NCBI RefSeq assembly: GCF_002933875.1
Contig: NZ_BFAV01000045.1
Span: forward strand, 62,001-126,000
Length of the DNA stretch: 64,000 bases
Origin: Desulfocucumis palustris
GTDB taxonomy: Bacteria; Bacillota; Desulfotomaculia; Desulfotomaculales; Desulfocucumaceae
Direction: 5' to 3'
In this document: one piece after another, positions 1 to 9,703 of the stretch
How positions within the stretch are numbered: position 1 is the stretch's first letter
Layout: every line of letters begins with the position of its first letter
Program-made: the position numbers and the translations under genes
Notes under the pieces: generated by a model
What the model saw: the letters and a program-made list of their open reading frames with translations, nothing else
Told to the model about the DNA's origin: nothing
Databases searched by the model: none

Positions 1-1
1 A

Positions 2-424
2 AAGGGTGAAAGCCATCCCATAGTCATGGGCTGTTACGGTGTGGGCGTTACCAGGACCATGGCCGCCGCCATAGAGCAAAACCACGACAAGGATGGAATA
101 CTCTGGCCGGTATCCATAGCTCCTTTCCATGTGGTGGTTATACCCGTAAGCAATAAGGACAGCCGGCAGGTGGAGACCGCCGAGAGGATCTATGGCGAGT
201 TGGTGGAAGCAGGAGTTGAGGCGGTTATAGACGACCGTAATGAAAGACCCGGAGTAAAATTCAAGGATGCCGATCTGGTGGGGTATCCCCTGCGTATCAC
301 CGTGGGCAAGTCGCTGGCGGAAGGCAAGGTGGAATTGCGGCACAGGCGGGACGGCGAGGTTGTGATGCTTTTGGAGACGGAAGTTGTAAAAAGAGTGCGG
401 GAAATAATCTCCGCTTCCCTGTAA
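2..424 (+). CDS. proS: Prolyl-tRNA synthetase, C-terminal fragment (cut by window start)
   Basis: Charges tRNA-Pro with proline. Only the last 140 or so codons are present; the frame is open from base 2, so the start lies outside the window. The first visible residues contain the class II motif 3 region, [17 protein letters not shown], typical of ProS. It is followed by the HGTP anticodon-binding fold beginning near [15 protein letters not shown], with the usual [18 protein letters not shown] segment. The stop is 9 bases before the next gene, suggesting cotranscription with the glycosyltransferase. Nothing looks damaged in the visible part. Confidence 0.95.
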   Translation, partial: KGESHPIVMGCYGVGVTRTMAAAIEQNHDKDGILWPVSIAPFHVVVIPVSNKDSRQVETAERIYGELVEAGVEAVIDDRNERPGVKFKDADLVGYPLRITVGKSLAEGKVELRHRRDGEVVMLLETEVVKRVREIISASL

Positions 425-433
425 GGAGACCTG

Positions 434-1603
434 ATGATGGCAATGCTGGAACGGGTGGTAATACTTTCGGTAACAGCCGGCACAGGCCACATGCAGGCTG
501 CCGAAGCGATAAAATCGGCCATTCTTGAAAAAAATCCCCGGGCCGAAGTCACGGTGCTGGATACTTTCCGCTACACCAGCCCTTTTCTGGAAAAAGTGGT
601 GCTGGGAACATACATGGAAATGATAAAAATAACCCCTGTGGTTTACGGGTATTTATACCGCCGGGCGGAAAAGGGCCAGCCGCTGTCCGGCTTCGCCAAA
701 AATGAGTTTACCAGAATTATGAACAGGTTCAGCGCCGCCAAACTCATTGACTTTCTGGAGGTAAAAAAGCCTCAGGCGGTTATCTGTACTCATCCCTTTC
801 CCCTGGGCATTCTGGCCACCCAACGGCGGCAGAAAAGGTTCAGCCCTTTGATAGCTGGGGTGTTGACGGATTACACGGTACATTCCTACTGGGTTTTTCC
901 TGAAGTGGACTGTTACCTGGCGGCCGCTCCGGAACTGGTGGGGGAATTCGGCTATTACCATATACCCCCTGAAAAGGTTTATCCCACGGGAATACCCATT
1001 GAGTTAAAGTTTTCCGTCCGGCTTGACAAAACCGGGATTAGGAAAAAATTGGGGCTTAGCCCGGGTTTGCCCACCATACTGGTAATGGGCGGCGGGCTGG
1101 GAATGGGCTCTGTGGCTGAAACGGTGAAAGCGCTGGGTACGGGAACCGATTCTTGCCAGCTGCTGGTGGTGGCCGGTAAAAACCAGCAGCTCCGGTGGAA
1201 GATCGAACGGCTGGCCGGGGACCTGGTCAACCCTGTAAAGGTCTTCGGTTATGTGGACAATGTAAATGAGCTTATGACCGCTTCGGATTTGATGGTTGGA
1301 AAGGCCGGCGGACTTACCTGCGCCGAGGCCATGGCCAAAGGCCTGCCCATGTTTATTTACGACCCTCTGCCCGGTCAGGAGGAGAGAAATGCGGAGTTTC
1401 TCGTGGCTGCCGGGGCGGCGGTGAAGATAAGCAGGGACGGGGACCTGGTAAAGCAAGTTACCGACAGTATCAAATATCCGGCCCGGCTGGAGGGAATGTC
1501 CAGGTCGGCGTTGACCCTGGCGAAGCCTGATGCGGCCCGGGAGGCGGCCGGACTCATAACGGAGATGTATGCCGAACCTGCCGGGCGTATAAAATGCTTT
1601 TAA
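434..1603 (+). CDS. MGDG synthase / UgtP-type glycosyltransferase (GT28)
   Basis: A 389-residue glycosyltransferase probably transferring a sugar from a nucleotide donor to diacylglycerol at the inner face of the membrane. The N-terminus carries the MGDG-synthase signature (SVTAGTGHMQAAEAI, residues about 11-25). The C-terminal GT28 half shows the donor-binding GKAGGLTCAEAMAKGLPM segment and a PLPGQEERNAEFL motif. Length and layout match bacterial processive diacylglycerol glycosyltransferases. The start is the first ATG of an ATGATG pair, preceded by AAGGAG at 423-428. Substrate and sugar cannot be told from sequence; a MurG-like role is less likely because the MGDG_synth N-terminal domain is clear. 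Confidence 0.88.
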   Translation: MMAMLERVVILSVTAGTGHMQAAEAIKSAILEKNPRAEVTVLDTFRYTSPFLEKVVLGTYMEMIKITPVVYGYLYRRAEKGQPLSGFAKNEFTRIMNRFSAAKLIDFLEVKKPQAVICTHPFPLGILATQRRQKRFSPLIAGVLTDYTVHSYWVFPEVDCYLAAAPELVGEFGYYHIPPEKVYPTGIPIELKFSVRLDKTGIRKKLGLSPGLPTILVMGGGLGMGSVAETVKALGTGTDSCQLLVVAGKNQQLRWKIERLAGDLVNPVKVFGYVDNVNELMTASDLMVGKAGGLTCAEAMAKGLPMFIYDPLPGQEERNAEFLVAAGAAVKISRDGDLVKQVTDSIKYPARLEGMSRSALTLAKPDAAREAAGLITEMYAEPAGRIKCF

Positions 1604-1613
1604 GGGGTTTTAC

Positions 1614-1643
1614 TTGTCAAGGACAAAACCCTTGTGGTATACT
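1614..1643 (+). promoter_or_regulatory. Sigma-A promoter of the rimP-nusA-infB operon
   Basis: TTGTCA at 1614-1619 and TATACT at 1638-1643 are separated by 18 bases. It lies directly after the glycosyltransferase stop and 122 bases before rimP. A second TATACT at 1716-1721 lies after the hairpin and could be another start region, without a clear -35. Confidence 0.7.
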
Positions 1644-1687
1644 ATACGTGGTTTTGTGGGCCAGGTAGAAAGATCTTTTTCGCAAGT

Positions 1688-1708
1688 AGAGTGGGTATCA
1701 CCCACTCT
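1688..1708 (+). promoter_or_regulatory. Leader hairpin ahead of rimP
   Basis: A perfect 9-bp stem, AGAGTGGGT (1688-1696) and ACCCACTCT (1700-1708), with a 3-base loop, sits in the predicted 5' leader of the rimP operon. Only a short T stretch follows (TTTCGTATT), so it may be a weak attenuator or an RNA-stability hairpin rather than a full terminator. Confidence 0.55.
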
Positions 1709-1765
1709 TTCGTATTATACTATACAATATTTTATATGCGTTCTAGATCAAAGGGGGAAAAATAA

Positions 1766-2227
1766 ATGGCCCGGAGCAATATAGCCGGAATGATTGAAGA
1801 TTTGATTGCCCCGCTGATTGGCGGTATGGGTATAGAATTGGTGGACGTGGAGTTTGTCAAGGAGGGAAACCGCCACTACCTTAGAGTGTTTATCGACAAG
1901 CCGGGTGGCGTCGGCCTGGATGACTGCCAGGCGGTTTCTGAAAAACTGGATGTATTTCTGGACGAAAAGGATCCGGTGCCATATTCCTATACCCTGGAAG
2001 TATCCTCCCCGGGTATTGAGCGGCCGCTGAAAAAGGTTAAAGACTTTGAGCGCTTTTGCGGTCACAAGGTGAACATAACCACATTTGCGCCTGTGAAAGG
2101 CAGTAAAAAGTTCACCGGTATTATAACCGATGCCGGCTCCCGGGGTGTTAACCTGGACATTAACGGTTCGGAATTGTTTATTCCAATGGAACAGTTAGCA
2201 TCGGCAAAGCTGGCTGTGGAATTTTAG
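1766..2227 (+). CDS. rimP: Ribosome maturation factor RimP
   Basis: A 153-residue cytoplasmic protein needed for 30S subunit maturation. The two-domain RimP layout is visible: an N-terminal alpha/beta domain with MGIELVDVEFVKEGNRHYLR and the diagnostic SPGIERPLKK segment near residues 80-90, then an SH3-like C-terminal domain. Length is normal. It is the first gene of the rimP-nusA operon and ends 19 bases before the nusA start. The ATG is preceded by AAAGGGGGAAAAATAA, a good ribosome site. Confidence 0.95.
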   Translation: MARSNIAGMIEDLIAPLIGGMGIELVDVEFVKEGNRHYLRVFIDKPGGVGLDDCQAVSEKLDVFLDEKDPVPYSYTLEVSSPGIERPLKKVKDFERFCGHKVNITTFAPVKGSKKFTGIITDAGSRGVNLDINGSELFIPMEQLASAKLAVEF

Positions 2228-2246
2228 TTTTTTGGAGGCGGTGCGG

Positions 2247-3335
2247 ATGAACACCGAGTTTTTGGAAGCATTAAAGGATCTGGAAAAGGAAAAAGGCATA
2301 ACGGTGGAGGTTCTGCTGGAGGCCATTGAGGCTGCCCTGCTTTCCGCATATAAACGTAACTTTGGCTCGCTGCAAAACGCAAGTGTACATATCGACCGGG
2401 AAACGGGAGATTTTAAAGTTTACTCCCAGAGGGTTGTGGTAGACAATGTGGATGACTCCCGGCTGGAAATATCCCTGGAAGAGGCCCGGAGCGTCAATCC
2501 TTCCTACGAACTGGGGGACGTGGTGGACACCGAGGTAACTCCCCGCAATTTCGGCCGCATTGCGGCCCAGACGGCCAAGCAGGTGGTGGTGCAGCGCATC
2601 CGGGAGGCGGAACGCAACATTATTTACGAGGAGTTTGCCAACCGGGAAGGCGACATAATCAACGGCGTGGTACAGCGGGTGGAGCAGAAAAACGTGTATA
2701 TTGAGCTGGGTAAAACCGAAGCGGTGCTGGCGCCGTCGGAGCAAATGCCCGGGGAAAACTATCACCAGGGGATGAGGTTAAAGGCATATATAATTGAGGT
2801 GAGAAAAACCACCAAGGGACCTCAGATAATGGTTTCCAGGACGCATCCGGGGCTTTTGAAAAGGTTGTTTGAAATGGAGGTTCCGGAACTCCACGAAGGG
2901 GTAATTGAATTAAAGGCGGTTGCCCGGGAGGCCGGCTACCGTTCCAAGATAGCTGTTTATTCACGGGATGAAAATGTAGACCCGGTGGGAGCGTGCGTGG
3001 GCCCCAAAGGCATGAGAGTGCAGACCATTGTCAACGAGTTGAACGGGGAAAAGATTGATATAATCAAGTGGGATCCCGACCCGTCCAAATTCGTGGCCGC
3101 CTCTTTAAGCCCGGCCAAGGTTGTGGCCGTGGAGGTTTGGGAGGAAGAAAAGGTGGCCCGGGTTATAGTGCCGGACTATCAGCTTTCCCTGGCCATCGGG
3201 AAAGAGGGGCAGAACGCCAGGCTGGCGGCAAAACTTACAAACTGGAAGATAGACATCAAGAGCGAGTCGCAAATGGAGGAAATATATAAACAAGAGGGAT
3301 ACACCGAATACTATCAGGAAGATTATGCTGAGTAG
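2247..3335 (+). CDS. nusA: Transcription termination/antitermination factor NusA
   Basis: RNA polymerase elongation factor controlling pausing, termination and antitermination. The 362-residue protein has the NusA N-terminal domain (LEALKDLEKEKGITVEVLLE), an S1 domain around residues 130-200, and two KH domains including GPKGMRVQTIVNEL and IGKEGQNARLAAKLT. It ends soon after KH2, lacking the acidic repeats found in Proteobacteria, as usual for Firmicutes. The ATG at 2247 is chosen because GGAGG lies at 2234-2238, 8 bases upstream; an in-frame TTG at 2232 has no ribosome site. Confidence 0.96.
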   Translation: MNTEFLEALKDLEKEKGITVEVLLEAIEAALLSAYKRNFGSLQNASVHIDRETGDFKVYSQRVVVDNVDDSRLEISLEEARSVNPSYELGDVVDTEVTPRNFGRIAAQTAKQVVVQRIREAERNIIYEEFANREGDIINGVVQRVEQKNVYIELGKTEAVLAPSEQMPGENYHQGMRLKAYIIEVRKTTKGPQIMVSRTHPGLLKRLFEMEVPELHEGVIELKAVAREAGYRSKIAVYSRDENVDPVGACVGPKGMRVQTIVNELNGEKIDIIKWDPDPSKFVAASLSPAKVVAVEVWEEEKVARVIVPDYQLSLAIGKEGQNARLAAKLTNWKIDIKSESQMEEIYKQEGYTEYYQEDYAE

Positions 3336-3346
3336 GGAGGGTTACC

Positions 3347-3613
3347 GTGCCCAGGGTAAAAAAAATTCCCCTGAGAATGTGTGTGGGCTGTCAGGAAATG
3401 AAGCCAAAAAAAGAATTAATCCGGGTGGTACGGACTCCCCAGGACAGCGTTGAGATAGATCCCACGGGCAAGCTTTCCGGAAGGGGCGTTTACGTGTGCC
3501 CCAGCAAGGAATGCCTTAAAAAGGCCGTTAAGGCCAAGCGGCTTGATAAAGCCCTGCAAAGAACCGTGGCCCAGGAGATAATCGATTCATTACTACAGGA
3601 GTTGAAGGATTAA
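3347..3613 (+). CDS. rnpM: YlxR/RnpM family RNA-binding protein (DUF448)
   Basis: An 88-residue basic protein of the DUF448 family. The signatures RMCVGCQEMKPKKELIRVV (residues about 9-27) and GRGVYVCPSKECLKKA are clear. In Bacillus subtilis the family member binds RNase P RNA and modulates its activity; that role is transferred here by family. It is in the conserved nusA-ylxR-ylxQ-infB order. The start is GTG preceded by GGGAGGGTTACC. Its stop overlaps the ylxQ start by one base (TAATG), implying translational coupling. Confidence 0.93.
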   Translation: MPRVKKIPLRMCVGCQEMKPKKELIRVVRTPQDSVEIDPTGKLSGRGVYVCPSKECLKKAVKAKRLDKALQRTVAQEIIDSLLQELKD

Positions 3614-3924
3614 TGGCGGATGCGGTATATTATCTTTTGGGTCTGGCGCGCCGGGCGGGCAGGATAGAATCCGGGGACGCCGCCGTACGTTCGGCCATTT
3701 CCCGGAAAAAGGCCTTCCTGTTGCTGCTGGCTGAAGATTCGGCCCGGCGCACAGCGAAGCCCTTCGAGGAATTGACCGCTTCCGCCGGTATACCTTTGAT
3801 TAAATACGGCTTGAAGGTTGAACTGGGACGTTCCATTGGGAAGCCTCACCGATCCGTGCTGGCTGTTACCGACAGGAATCTGGCCCGGGGCATTATTCAG
3901 GCATTGGAAAAGGGAGGGGTGTAA
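3613..3924 (+). CDS. ylxQ: L7Ae/L30e-family ribosome-associated protein YlxQ
   Basis: A 103-residue member of the L7Ae/L30e/S12e family that binds kink-turn RNA. The fold is recognisable from YYLLGLARRAGRIESGDAAV, the LLLLAEDSARRT strand, and the KYGLKVELGRSIG turn. It starts on the ATG of the TAATG overlap with the previous gene. The exact cellular role is not settled for the family. After it, a long-range inverted pair GGGTGGCC (3937-3944) and GGCCACCC (4042-4049) brackets the 149-base gap before infB and may fold the infB leader. Confidence 0.9.
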   Translation: MADAVYYLLGLARRAGRIESGDAAVRSAISRKKAFLLLLAEDSARRTAKPFEELTASAGIPLIKYGLKVELGRSIGKPHRSVLAVTDRNLARGIIQALEKGGV

Positions 3925-4073
3925 CTTTTTTGTCGTGGGTGGCCACGGCAGCTGTCAGCCGTTAACTCACCGCGCTTGATTAAAATAAGTGCTTTGTGGT
4001 AGTGGCCGGGACGGTTGCACATAACAGGCGTAAAATCTGGCGGCCACCCTCGACCATTTATGGAGGTGATTGT

Positions 4074-7000
4074 ATGGTCAAAAAACGTATTTATGAACTG
4101 GCGAAGGAACTTAACATAGAAAGCAAGGATATTATTAATAAGCTGAAAGATATCGGCCTGGAGGAAAAAAAACCGGCAAGCGCCCTGGAAGACGACCAAA
4201 TTGCACATATAATGAAAACATTCGGCCCAGCCAGGGAAGCGGGCAATAAAACCGCGAAACCGGGTGAGCCGCAATCCGGATATCAGGCCGCCCAGGGGCA
4301 TTCGCCGGGGGAGCAATCCCCGCAAAGAGCAGGGGGACCAAAGCAGCCGTTACAACGGGAGTCAGCGCCGCCAAAACAATCGGGGCAGTATGACCGTACC
4401 CGGCAGCCCTCAAATGACTCGCGGAGAAGATCCGATCACAAACAGGGGGGACATAAAATGGACAGGGGGCCGGGTTTGGTAGACAGAGTACCCTCAAGAC
4501 CGCCGGACAGAAGGTTTGAGGAAAGACCGAGCAGACCCGGTATGCAAGGAAGGCCGGCGCAGCCGCCAAAGGGAGCCGGGAGGCCACCCGGGGTGCCGGC
4601 GGATAAAGGCGCCCCGGCGGAAGAGCCGGCCAGAATTCATCAGGCGCCGGCGGAAAGGCAGCAGCCGGAAAAAGAGGCTGCCGCAGCCCAGACCGGCCCG
4701 GCGCCTAAAGAGCAAAAACAAAATGAAATGGCCAGAAGGCCGGATGGACATCCGCCAGCCCGGACCTATCCGGCGGCTAACAATATTAACAACGCACCCC
4801 GTCAGGGAAACCCGGCCCAGACAAGAACCCCTTCCGGGCAGGACCGTGGCGGGTACGGGGGCAGAGCACGTCCCCAGGGCGGTCAGGGCGGTCAACAAAA
4901 TTTCAGAAAACCCTATTCCGGCGGTGACAGGGGCCAGTTTCAGGGAAACCGTCCACCCCAGGGCGATGGCAAACCGCCCTTTAAAGGGCGCGAGGGTCAG
5001 GGGCCCCGTCCTTACGGCGGCGGTGACCAGGGGAACAGGCCTCCGGCCAGACCCCAGGGGCAGAGGCCGGCCGGCGGTCCGGGGGGCGCAAGGCCCAGAC
5101 CGGATCAGTTGAAGGTGCCCAAAGTTCCGGAGCAGGCCAAAGATTTGGATAAGGTGAAAGCTTCAGAAAAATCCCGGAACAGGGTGCAGCAAAACCAGAA
5201 CAAGAATCAAAATCAGGGCAAGGGAAGGGAAAAAGCCAGAACCTTTAATGATTTTGATGAAAGAAAACTGCGGCCGGCGCATTCCAAGAAGAAGGCTCCC
5301 AAGCAGGTTTCCAGGGAAGCTCAGCCTGCTCCGGTTGTGGAGAAAAAACCGGTGGTAATCGGTGAATCCGCCACGGTCCAGGAACTGGCGGAAAAAATGA
5401 AGAAAAGCCCCGCCGAGCTGATCAAAAGGCTCATGGTGCTGGGTGTGCTGGCTACCATAAACCAGGAAATCGACGTGGACACGGCGGCCATTCTGGCCGG
5501 GGAATTCGGATTTGAAATAGAGGTTAAGGTTGAGCTGGACGCCGAGGCACTGCTTGAGCAGGAACAGGAGGATCCCCCGGAAAAGCTGGTTGAGCGGCCC
5601 TGCGTGGTTACCGTCATGGGCCATGTGGACCACGGTAAAACTTCATTACTGGATGCCATCCGGGAAACCAACGTCATAGCCACGGAGGCTGGTGGAATTA
5701 CCCAGCACATCGGGGCCTATCAAGTTGAGCATAATAATAAAAAGATAACCTTTGTGGATACTCCCGGGCACGAGGCTTTTACAGCCATGCGGGCCAGGGG
5801 GGCGCAGGTAACCGACATAGCCATTCTGGTGGTGGCGGCGGATGACGGGGTAATGCCCCAGACCATTGAGGCTATCAACCATGCCAAGGCGGCGGGAGTT
5901 CCCATTATTGTGGCAATTAATAAAATTGACAAACTCGGCGCCGAGCCTGATAGGGTAAAACAGCAGCTTACCGAGCATGAACTGGTTCCGGAGGAATGGG
6001 GCGGCGAGACCATTTTTGTTCCGGTCAGCGCCAAAACCCGGGAAGGCATGGAAGATCTTCTGGAAATGATTTTGCTGGTATCCGAGGTAGGGGAGTTGAA
6101 AGCCAATCCCGACCGGGGGGCCAGGGGCACCGTAATAGAAGCCGAACTGGACAAGGGCCGGGGACCCGTAGCCACCGTACTGGTACAAAACGGCACCCTC
6201 AGGATAGGGGACAGTATAGTTGCCGGCACCGCTTTCGGTAAAGTTCGCGCCATGATGGACGACAAGGGCCGCCGGATTAAAAAGGCCGGTCCGTCGACGC
6301 CGGTGGAGGTTTTGGGCTTCCATGACGTTCCCCAGGCGGGAGATCTATTCTACGCCCTGGAAGATGAAAAAACCGCCAGGAACATAGCCGACAAGCGGAT
6401 AACCAGGAAGCGCCAGGAGGAGATGAAACAGACCTCCAGGGTAACCCTGGACGATCTCTTCAAACATATTCAGGAGGGACAGGTAAAAGAACTGTGCCTT
6501 ATTATCAAGGCCGACGTACAGGGCTCCGTGGAGGCCGTTAAACAGTCGCTGGAGCGTCTCTCCACCGGTGAGGTCAAGGTCAATATTATCCATGGCGGCG
6601 TCGGCGCCATAACCGAGTCGGATATTATGCTGGCCTCGGCATCCAACGCCATTATCATAGGCTTTAACGTAAGGCCCGATATCAACGTGCGTAAAGCCGC
6701 GGAAGCGGAGAAAGTGGATATCCGCCTTTACCGGGTGATATACGACGCCATTGAAGACGTCAAGGCAGCCATGAGCGGGCTGCTGGATCCGGAAATCAAA
6801 GAAGTTATTCTTGGCCGGGTTGAGGTTCGCAAAACCTTTAAAGTATCCAAACTTGGTATTATTGCCGGTTGTTATGTGGTTGAGGGTAAAGTTACCAGGG
6901 ATGCCGGAGTCCGTTTAATCCGGGACGGCGTTGTTGTACACGAGGGCAGACTTGATTCGCTTAAACGGTTTAAGGATGACGCCAGGGAAGTGCTGCAGGG

Positions 7001-7100
7001 ATTTGAGTGCGGGCTTACCCTGGATAGATTCAACGACATCCATGTGGGAGACACAATCGAAGCCTACACCACCGAATCTATAAAAAGGGAATTGGCATAG
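4074..7100 (+). CDS. infB: Translation initiation factor IF-2
   Basis: GTPase that places fMet-tRNA on the 30S subunit. The 1008-residue protein begins with an IF2_N domain ([19 protein letters not shown]). A linker of about 350 residues very rich in Pro, Gly, Gln and Arg follows, then a second IF2_N module near [19 protein letters not shown]. The G domain carries GHVDHGKT at residues 516-523, DTPGHEAF and NKID. Domains II to IV continue to the end. The ATG at 4074 is chosen for its GGAGGTGAT at 4062-4070; a longer in-frame start at 3996 would fall in the leader. The linker is unusually long but in frame and undamaged. Confidence 0.97.
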   Translation: MVKKRIYELAKELNIESKDIINKLKDIGLEEKKPASALEDDQIAHIMKTFGPAREAGNKTAKPGEPQSGYQAAQGHSPGEQSPQRAGGPKQPLQRESAPPKQSGQYDRTRQPSNDSRRRSDHKQGGHKMDRGPGLVDRVPSRPPDRRFEERPSRPGMQGRPAQPPKGAGRPPGVPADKGAPAEEPARIHQAPAERQQPEKEAAAAQTGPAPKEQKQNEMARRPDGHPPARTYPAANNINNAPRQGNPAQTRTPSGQDRGGYGGRARPQGGQGGQQNFRKPYSGGDRGQFQGNRPPQGDGKPPFKGREGQGPRPYGGGDQGNRPPARPQGQRPAGGPGGARPRPDQLKVPKVPEQAKDLDKVKASEKSRNRVQQNQNKNQNQGKGREKARTFNDFDERKLRPAHSKKKAPKQVSREAQPAPVVEKKPVVIGESATVQELAEKMKKSPAELIKRLMVLGVLATINQEIDVDTAAILAGEFGFEIEVKVELDAEALLEQEQEDPPEKLVERPCVVTVMGHVDHGKTSLLDAIRETNVIATEAGGITQHIGAYQVEHNNKKITFVDTPGHEAFTAMRARGAQVTDIAILVVAADDGVMPQTIEAINHAKAAGVPIIVAINKIDKLGAEPDRVKQQLTEHELVPEEWGGETIFVPVSAKTREGMEDLLEMILLVSEVGELKANPDRGARGTVIEAELDKGRGPVATVLVQNGTLRIGDSIVAGTAFGKVRAMMDDKGRRIKKAGPSTPVEVLGFHDVPQAGDLFYALEDEKTARNIADKRITRKRQEEMKQTSRVTLDDLFKHIQEGQVKELCLIIKADVQGSVEAVKQSLERLSTGEVKVNIIHGGVGAITESDIMLASASNAIIIGFNVRPDINVRKAAEAEKVDIRLYRVIYDAIEDVKAAMSGLLDPEIKEVILGRVEVRKTFKVSKLGIIAGCYVVEGKVTRDAGVRLIRDGVVVHEGRLDSLKRFKDDAREVLQGFECGLTLDRFNDIHVGDTIEAYTTESIKRELA

Positions 7101-7112
7101 GGGGTGGGTGTT

Positions 7113-7487
7113 ATGTCCCACCGGCCGGAAAGAATGGCCGAAGCTGTTAAAAAAGAAGTATCGGATATGATCAGGTATGAATTAAAGGATCCCCGTATCG
7201 GTTTCGCCACGGTTACATCGGTTGAGGTGTCCGGCGACTTGCGCTACGCCAAAATTTTTATCAGTGTGCTGGGTGAGCCGAACGAACAGCAAAAGACAAT
7301 AGAGGCGCTGGAAAGCGCCAAGGGTTTTGTCAGAACTGAACTGGGACGGCGTATCAGGTTGCGTTACACCCCGGAGTTGTCTTTTAAACTGGATTCGTCA
7401 ATTTCCAGGGGAACCAGGCTAATCAAGCTTCTGGAGGAGGTTTCCGGTGATAAGGCCGGAGAGAGCCAAAGCCCGGGGGGAGACTGA
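7113..7487 (+). CDS. rbfA: Ribosome-binding factor A
   Basis: A 124-residue KH-like protein that acts late in 30S maturation. Family marks are [17 protein letters not shown] at the N-terminus, [20 protein letters not shown], and the C-terminal [18 protein letters not shown]. It lies 12 bases after infB. The ATG at 7113 follows a G-rich stretch (AGGGGGTGGGTG); an in-frame GTG at 7104 is inside that stretch and less likely. After it, the operon is interrupted by about 180 bases containing a REP-like repeat. Confidence 0.94.
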   Translation: MSHRPERMAEAVKKEVSDMIRYELKDPRIGFATVTSVEVSGDLRYAKIFISVLGEPNEQQKTIEALESAKGFVRTELGRRIRLRYTPELSFKLDSSISRGTRLIKLLEEVSGDKAGESQSPGGD

Positions 7488-7539
7488 TATGAACCGGAAA
7501 AGGAAGCCGGGCGGCCCGGAGCGTGTATTTCAGGGATCA

Positions 7540-7597
7540 GGGGAGACACCTGCTTGAATGGTAAGAATCAAGGCAATATAAAAAGGTGTGTCCCCTT
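7540..7597. repeat. REP-like hairpin copy between rbfA and nrnA
   Basis: GGGGAGACACC at 7540-7550 faces GGTGTGTCCCC at about 7585-7595, a facing pair of the repeat family seen across this window (GGGGACACACC and its complement). The gap of 7488-7668 holds nothing else I can name. Confidence 0.75.
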
Positions 7598-7668
7598 GCC
7601 TTTGAATGTGTTACGAATGTTATTGGCAACGGCTTCCAGGGGTGGTTCCGGGTAAGGAGTTTTAAATA

Positions 7669-8631
7669 ATGAACAGCCTTACGGAGATTGCCGGGGTATT
7701 GAGGAATTCCCGGAAAGTTATTTTATGCGGACATGTTATGCCCGACGGGGACTGTTTGGGTTCAGTGGCGGCGCTGGGTGCCGCCCTGGAGCAAATGGGG
7801 AAGGATGTAACCCTGGCAAGTCCGGACCCCGTTCCCGAGATATATGGATTTTTACCGGTTATGGGTAAGTTTTTAATTGGTGAGAAGCCCCTGTCCGGGG
7901 AATATGATACTTTTATAATACTTGATTGCTCCGTCCCGGAACGTCTGGGCAAACTCAAGTCGCTTCTGGAAAGGGACATGGTTTTTGTAAATATAGATCA
8001 CCACAAGGGTCCGGGGGACTTTGCAGGGTATAATTATATAGACGATTCCGCCGCGGCCACCGGGGAAATCGTGATGGATCTTATAGATCTACTGAACGCC
8101 GGGATTACCGGTGATATTGCCGTAAGCCTTTACGTGGCGCTGAGCACGGACACGGGTTCTTTTCAGTACGAAAACACCACGCCGGGCACACTGAAAAAAG
8201 CGGCGAGGTTGATGGAAGCAGGTATCCATTCCACCTGGATTAATATAAATCTATATGAGGAAAGACCTCTGGTAATACTGAGAGTCATGGAAAAAGCCCT
8301 TGAGAATATGGAAATAAGCCCCTGCGGAAAAGTTGCCTGGACCTCCATTGATAAAAGCACTCTGAACAGCATGGCGGCCCGGGACGAACATACGGACGGG
8401 CTAATCAATATTGTCCGCACCATTAAGGGAGTTGAAATAGCAATATTCTTCAGGGAAATAACCAGCGGCAAATTTAAGGTGAGCTTCCGCTCCAAAAGCA
8501 GGGTGGATGTTCGCCTACTGGCGGGTAAATTTGGCGGCGGCGGCCATGTCAGGGCATCCGGCTGTGTGCTGGAGGGTGATGTGGACGGTATTAAAAAAAT
8601 GGTTGTGGCTGCCGCGTTAAAGGAAATTTAA
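7669..8631 (+). CDS. nrnA: Bifunctional oligoribonuclease/pAp phosphatase NrnA (DHH family)
   Basis: Degrades short RNA oligomers and dephosphorylates pAp in the cytoplasm. The 320-residue protein has the DHH phosphoesterase domain with HVMPDGDCLGS near residue 25, the FIILDCSVPERLG strand, and NIDHHKGPGDF carrying the DHH triad. The C-terminal DHHA1 domain ends with FGGGGHVRASGC, the nucleotide-binding glycine motif. The ATG has AAGGAG 10 bases upstream. Its stop overlaps the truB start by one base (TAATG). Confidence 0.94.
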   Translation: MNSLTEIAGVLRNSRKVILCGHVMPDGDCLGSVAALGAALEQMGKDVTLASPDPVPEIYGFLPVMGKFLIGEKPLSGEYDTFIILDCSVPERLGKLKSLLERDMVFVNIDHHKGPGDFAGYNYIDDSAAATGEIVMDLIDLLNAGITGDIAVSLYVALSTDTGSFQYENTTPGTLKKAARLMEAGIHSTWININLYEERPLVILRVMEKALENMEISPCGKVAWTSIDKSTLNSMAARDEHTDGLINIVRTIKGVEIAIFFREITSGKFKVSFRSKSRVDVRLLAGKFGGGGHVRASGCVLEGDVDGIKKMVVAAALKEI

Positions 8632-9566
8632 TGAAGGAATGTCCCCAATTTATGGATGGATTGATTAATATATTAAAACCCCCCGGGATGACCTCCCACG
8701 ACGTGGTGTATTTTCTGCGCCGGCTTACCGGGGTTAAAAAAGTTGGGCACACCGGGACCCTTGATCCCGCCGCGGCCGGGGTGCTTCTCCTTTGCCTGGG
8801 GAGAGCCACCAGAGTTATCGAATTTTTGTCCGGCCGCAAGGAATACCGGGCGGAAATAGCCTTTGGCGCCAAAACCAGCACCGGCGACTCTTTTGGTGAG
8901 ATTGTATATACCAGGAGCACCGGGGAGTTGACGCCTGATGGTTTTAAAAGGGTAATTCCTTATTTTACCGGTGAAATCGAACAGATTCCTCCCATGACCT
9001 CTGCGGTGCGCCATAAGGGCGTTAAACTTTACGAACTTGCCCGCAGGGGGCTGGAGGTGGAGAGAGAGCCAAGGCGGGTAACAATTTACTCAATTAAACT
9101 TGTTAAATGGGACCTTGGAGCGGGGAAAAACACCGCCATCTTTGACGTGTCCTGTTCAGCAGGCACATATATTCGAACACTGTGCACCGATATAGGGGAC
9201 AGACTGGGATGCGGCGCCCACATGAGTTTTTTGCTGCGCACCGGGGCCGGTTCCTTTACCATAGACAATTCCTACACCCTGGAGGAATTGATTGATATGA
9301 GCCATGCGGGCGACATCCACAAGGCCGTTATTAACATGGATGAGCTTTTGGCCGGCATGCCGGCGGTGATGGTCAGGGATTCGGCTGCGGCAGCGGTGAA
9401 ATCAGGCGCAAAATTATATGCCCCCGGTGTGGAGTCTGCCCCCGGGGAACTTGCTCCCGGGCAAATGGTCAGATTAAAGTCGTCGGCAGGCCTATTGGCA
9501 GTGGCTGCGGCCGATTACACCGAGGGCAGGCTTATATTTAAACCTGTAAAAGTATTAGGTGAATGA
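8631..9566 (+). CDS. truB: tRNA pseudouridine-55 synthase TruB
   Basis: Makes pseudouridine 55 in the T-loop of tRNAs. The 311-residue protein shows NILKPPGMTSHDVV and VGHTGTLDPAAAGVL, with the catalytic Asp at residue 45, plus a C-terminal PUA domain. The start at 8631 overlaps the nrnA stop and has AAAGGA 7 bases upstream. Odd point: codons 2-7 are read from a REP-like half site (AAGGAATGTCCCC, 8634-8646), so the first seven residues MKECPQF are repeat-derived. The ancestral start may be ATG 8652 (MDGLINILKPPG), but that has no nearby ribosome site. Confidence 0.93.
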   Translation: MKECPQFMDGLINILKPPGMTSHDVVYFLRRLTGVKKVGHTGTLDPAAAGVLLLCLGRATRVIEFLSGRKEYRAEIAFGAKTSTGDSFGEIVYTRSTGELTPDGFKRVIPYFTGEIEQIPPMTSAVRHKGVKLYELARRGLEVEREPRRVTIYSIKLVKWDLGAGKNTAIFDVSCSAGTYIRTLCTDIGDRLGCGAHMSFLLRTGAGSFTIDNSYTLEELIDMSHAGDIHKAVINMDELLAGMPAVMVRDSAAAAVKSGAKLYAPGVESAPGELAPGQMVRLKSSAGLLAVAAADYTEGRLIFKPVKVLGE

Positions 9567-9567
9567 T

Positions 9568-9670
9568 GAGGCCGGTCAAAAACAAGCATGGTGCGAAAGG
9601 CGAAGCCGTACAGCGCGCACTGGACGGCGAGTCTGAGTTAAGGTGCCATGCGCATTTTTTCAACGGCCTC
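9568..9670. repeat. MITE-like element, copy A (short form)
   Basis: A 103-bp element starting 1 base after the truB stop. Its ends are long imperfect inverted repeats: GAGGCCGGTCAAAAACAAGC at the left and TTTTTTCAACGGCCTC at the right, extended inward by GCATGGTGC and GTGCCATGC. It encodes nothing. Related copies are at 29342-29490 and 42924-43140. This copy lacks the inner REP hairpin found in the other two. Confidence 0.75.
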
Positions 9671-9703
9671 CTGACTTAGTTGATTTATGGGGGTAAGGTT
9701 GCT

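Noticed and set aside
3996-4073. Upstream start for infB
   Set aside because: The added residues do not match IF-2, while ATG 4074 has GGAGGTGAT at the right distance.
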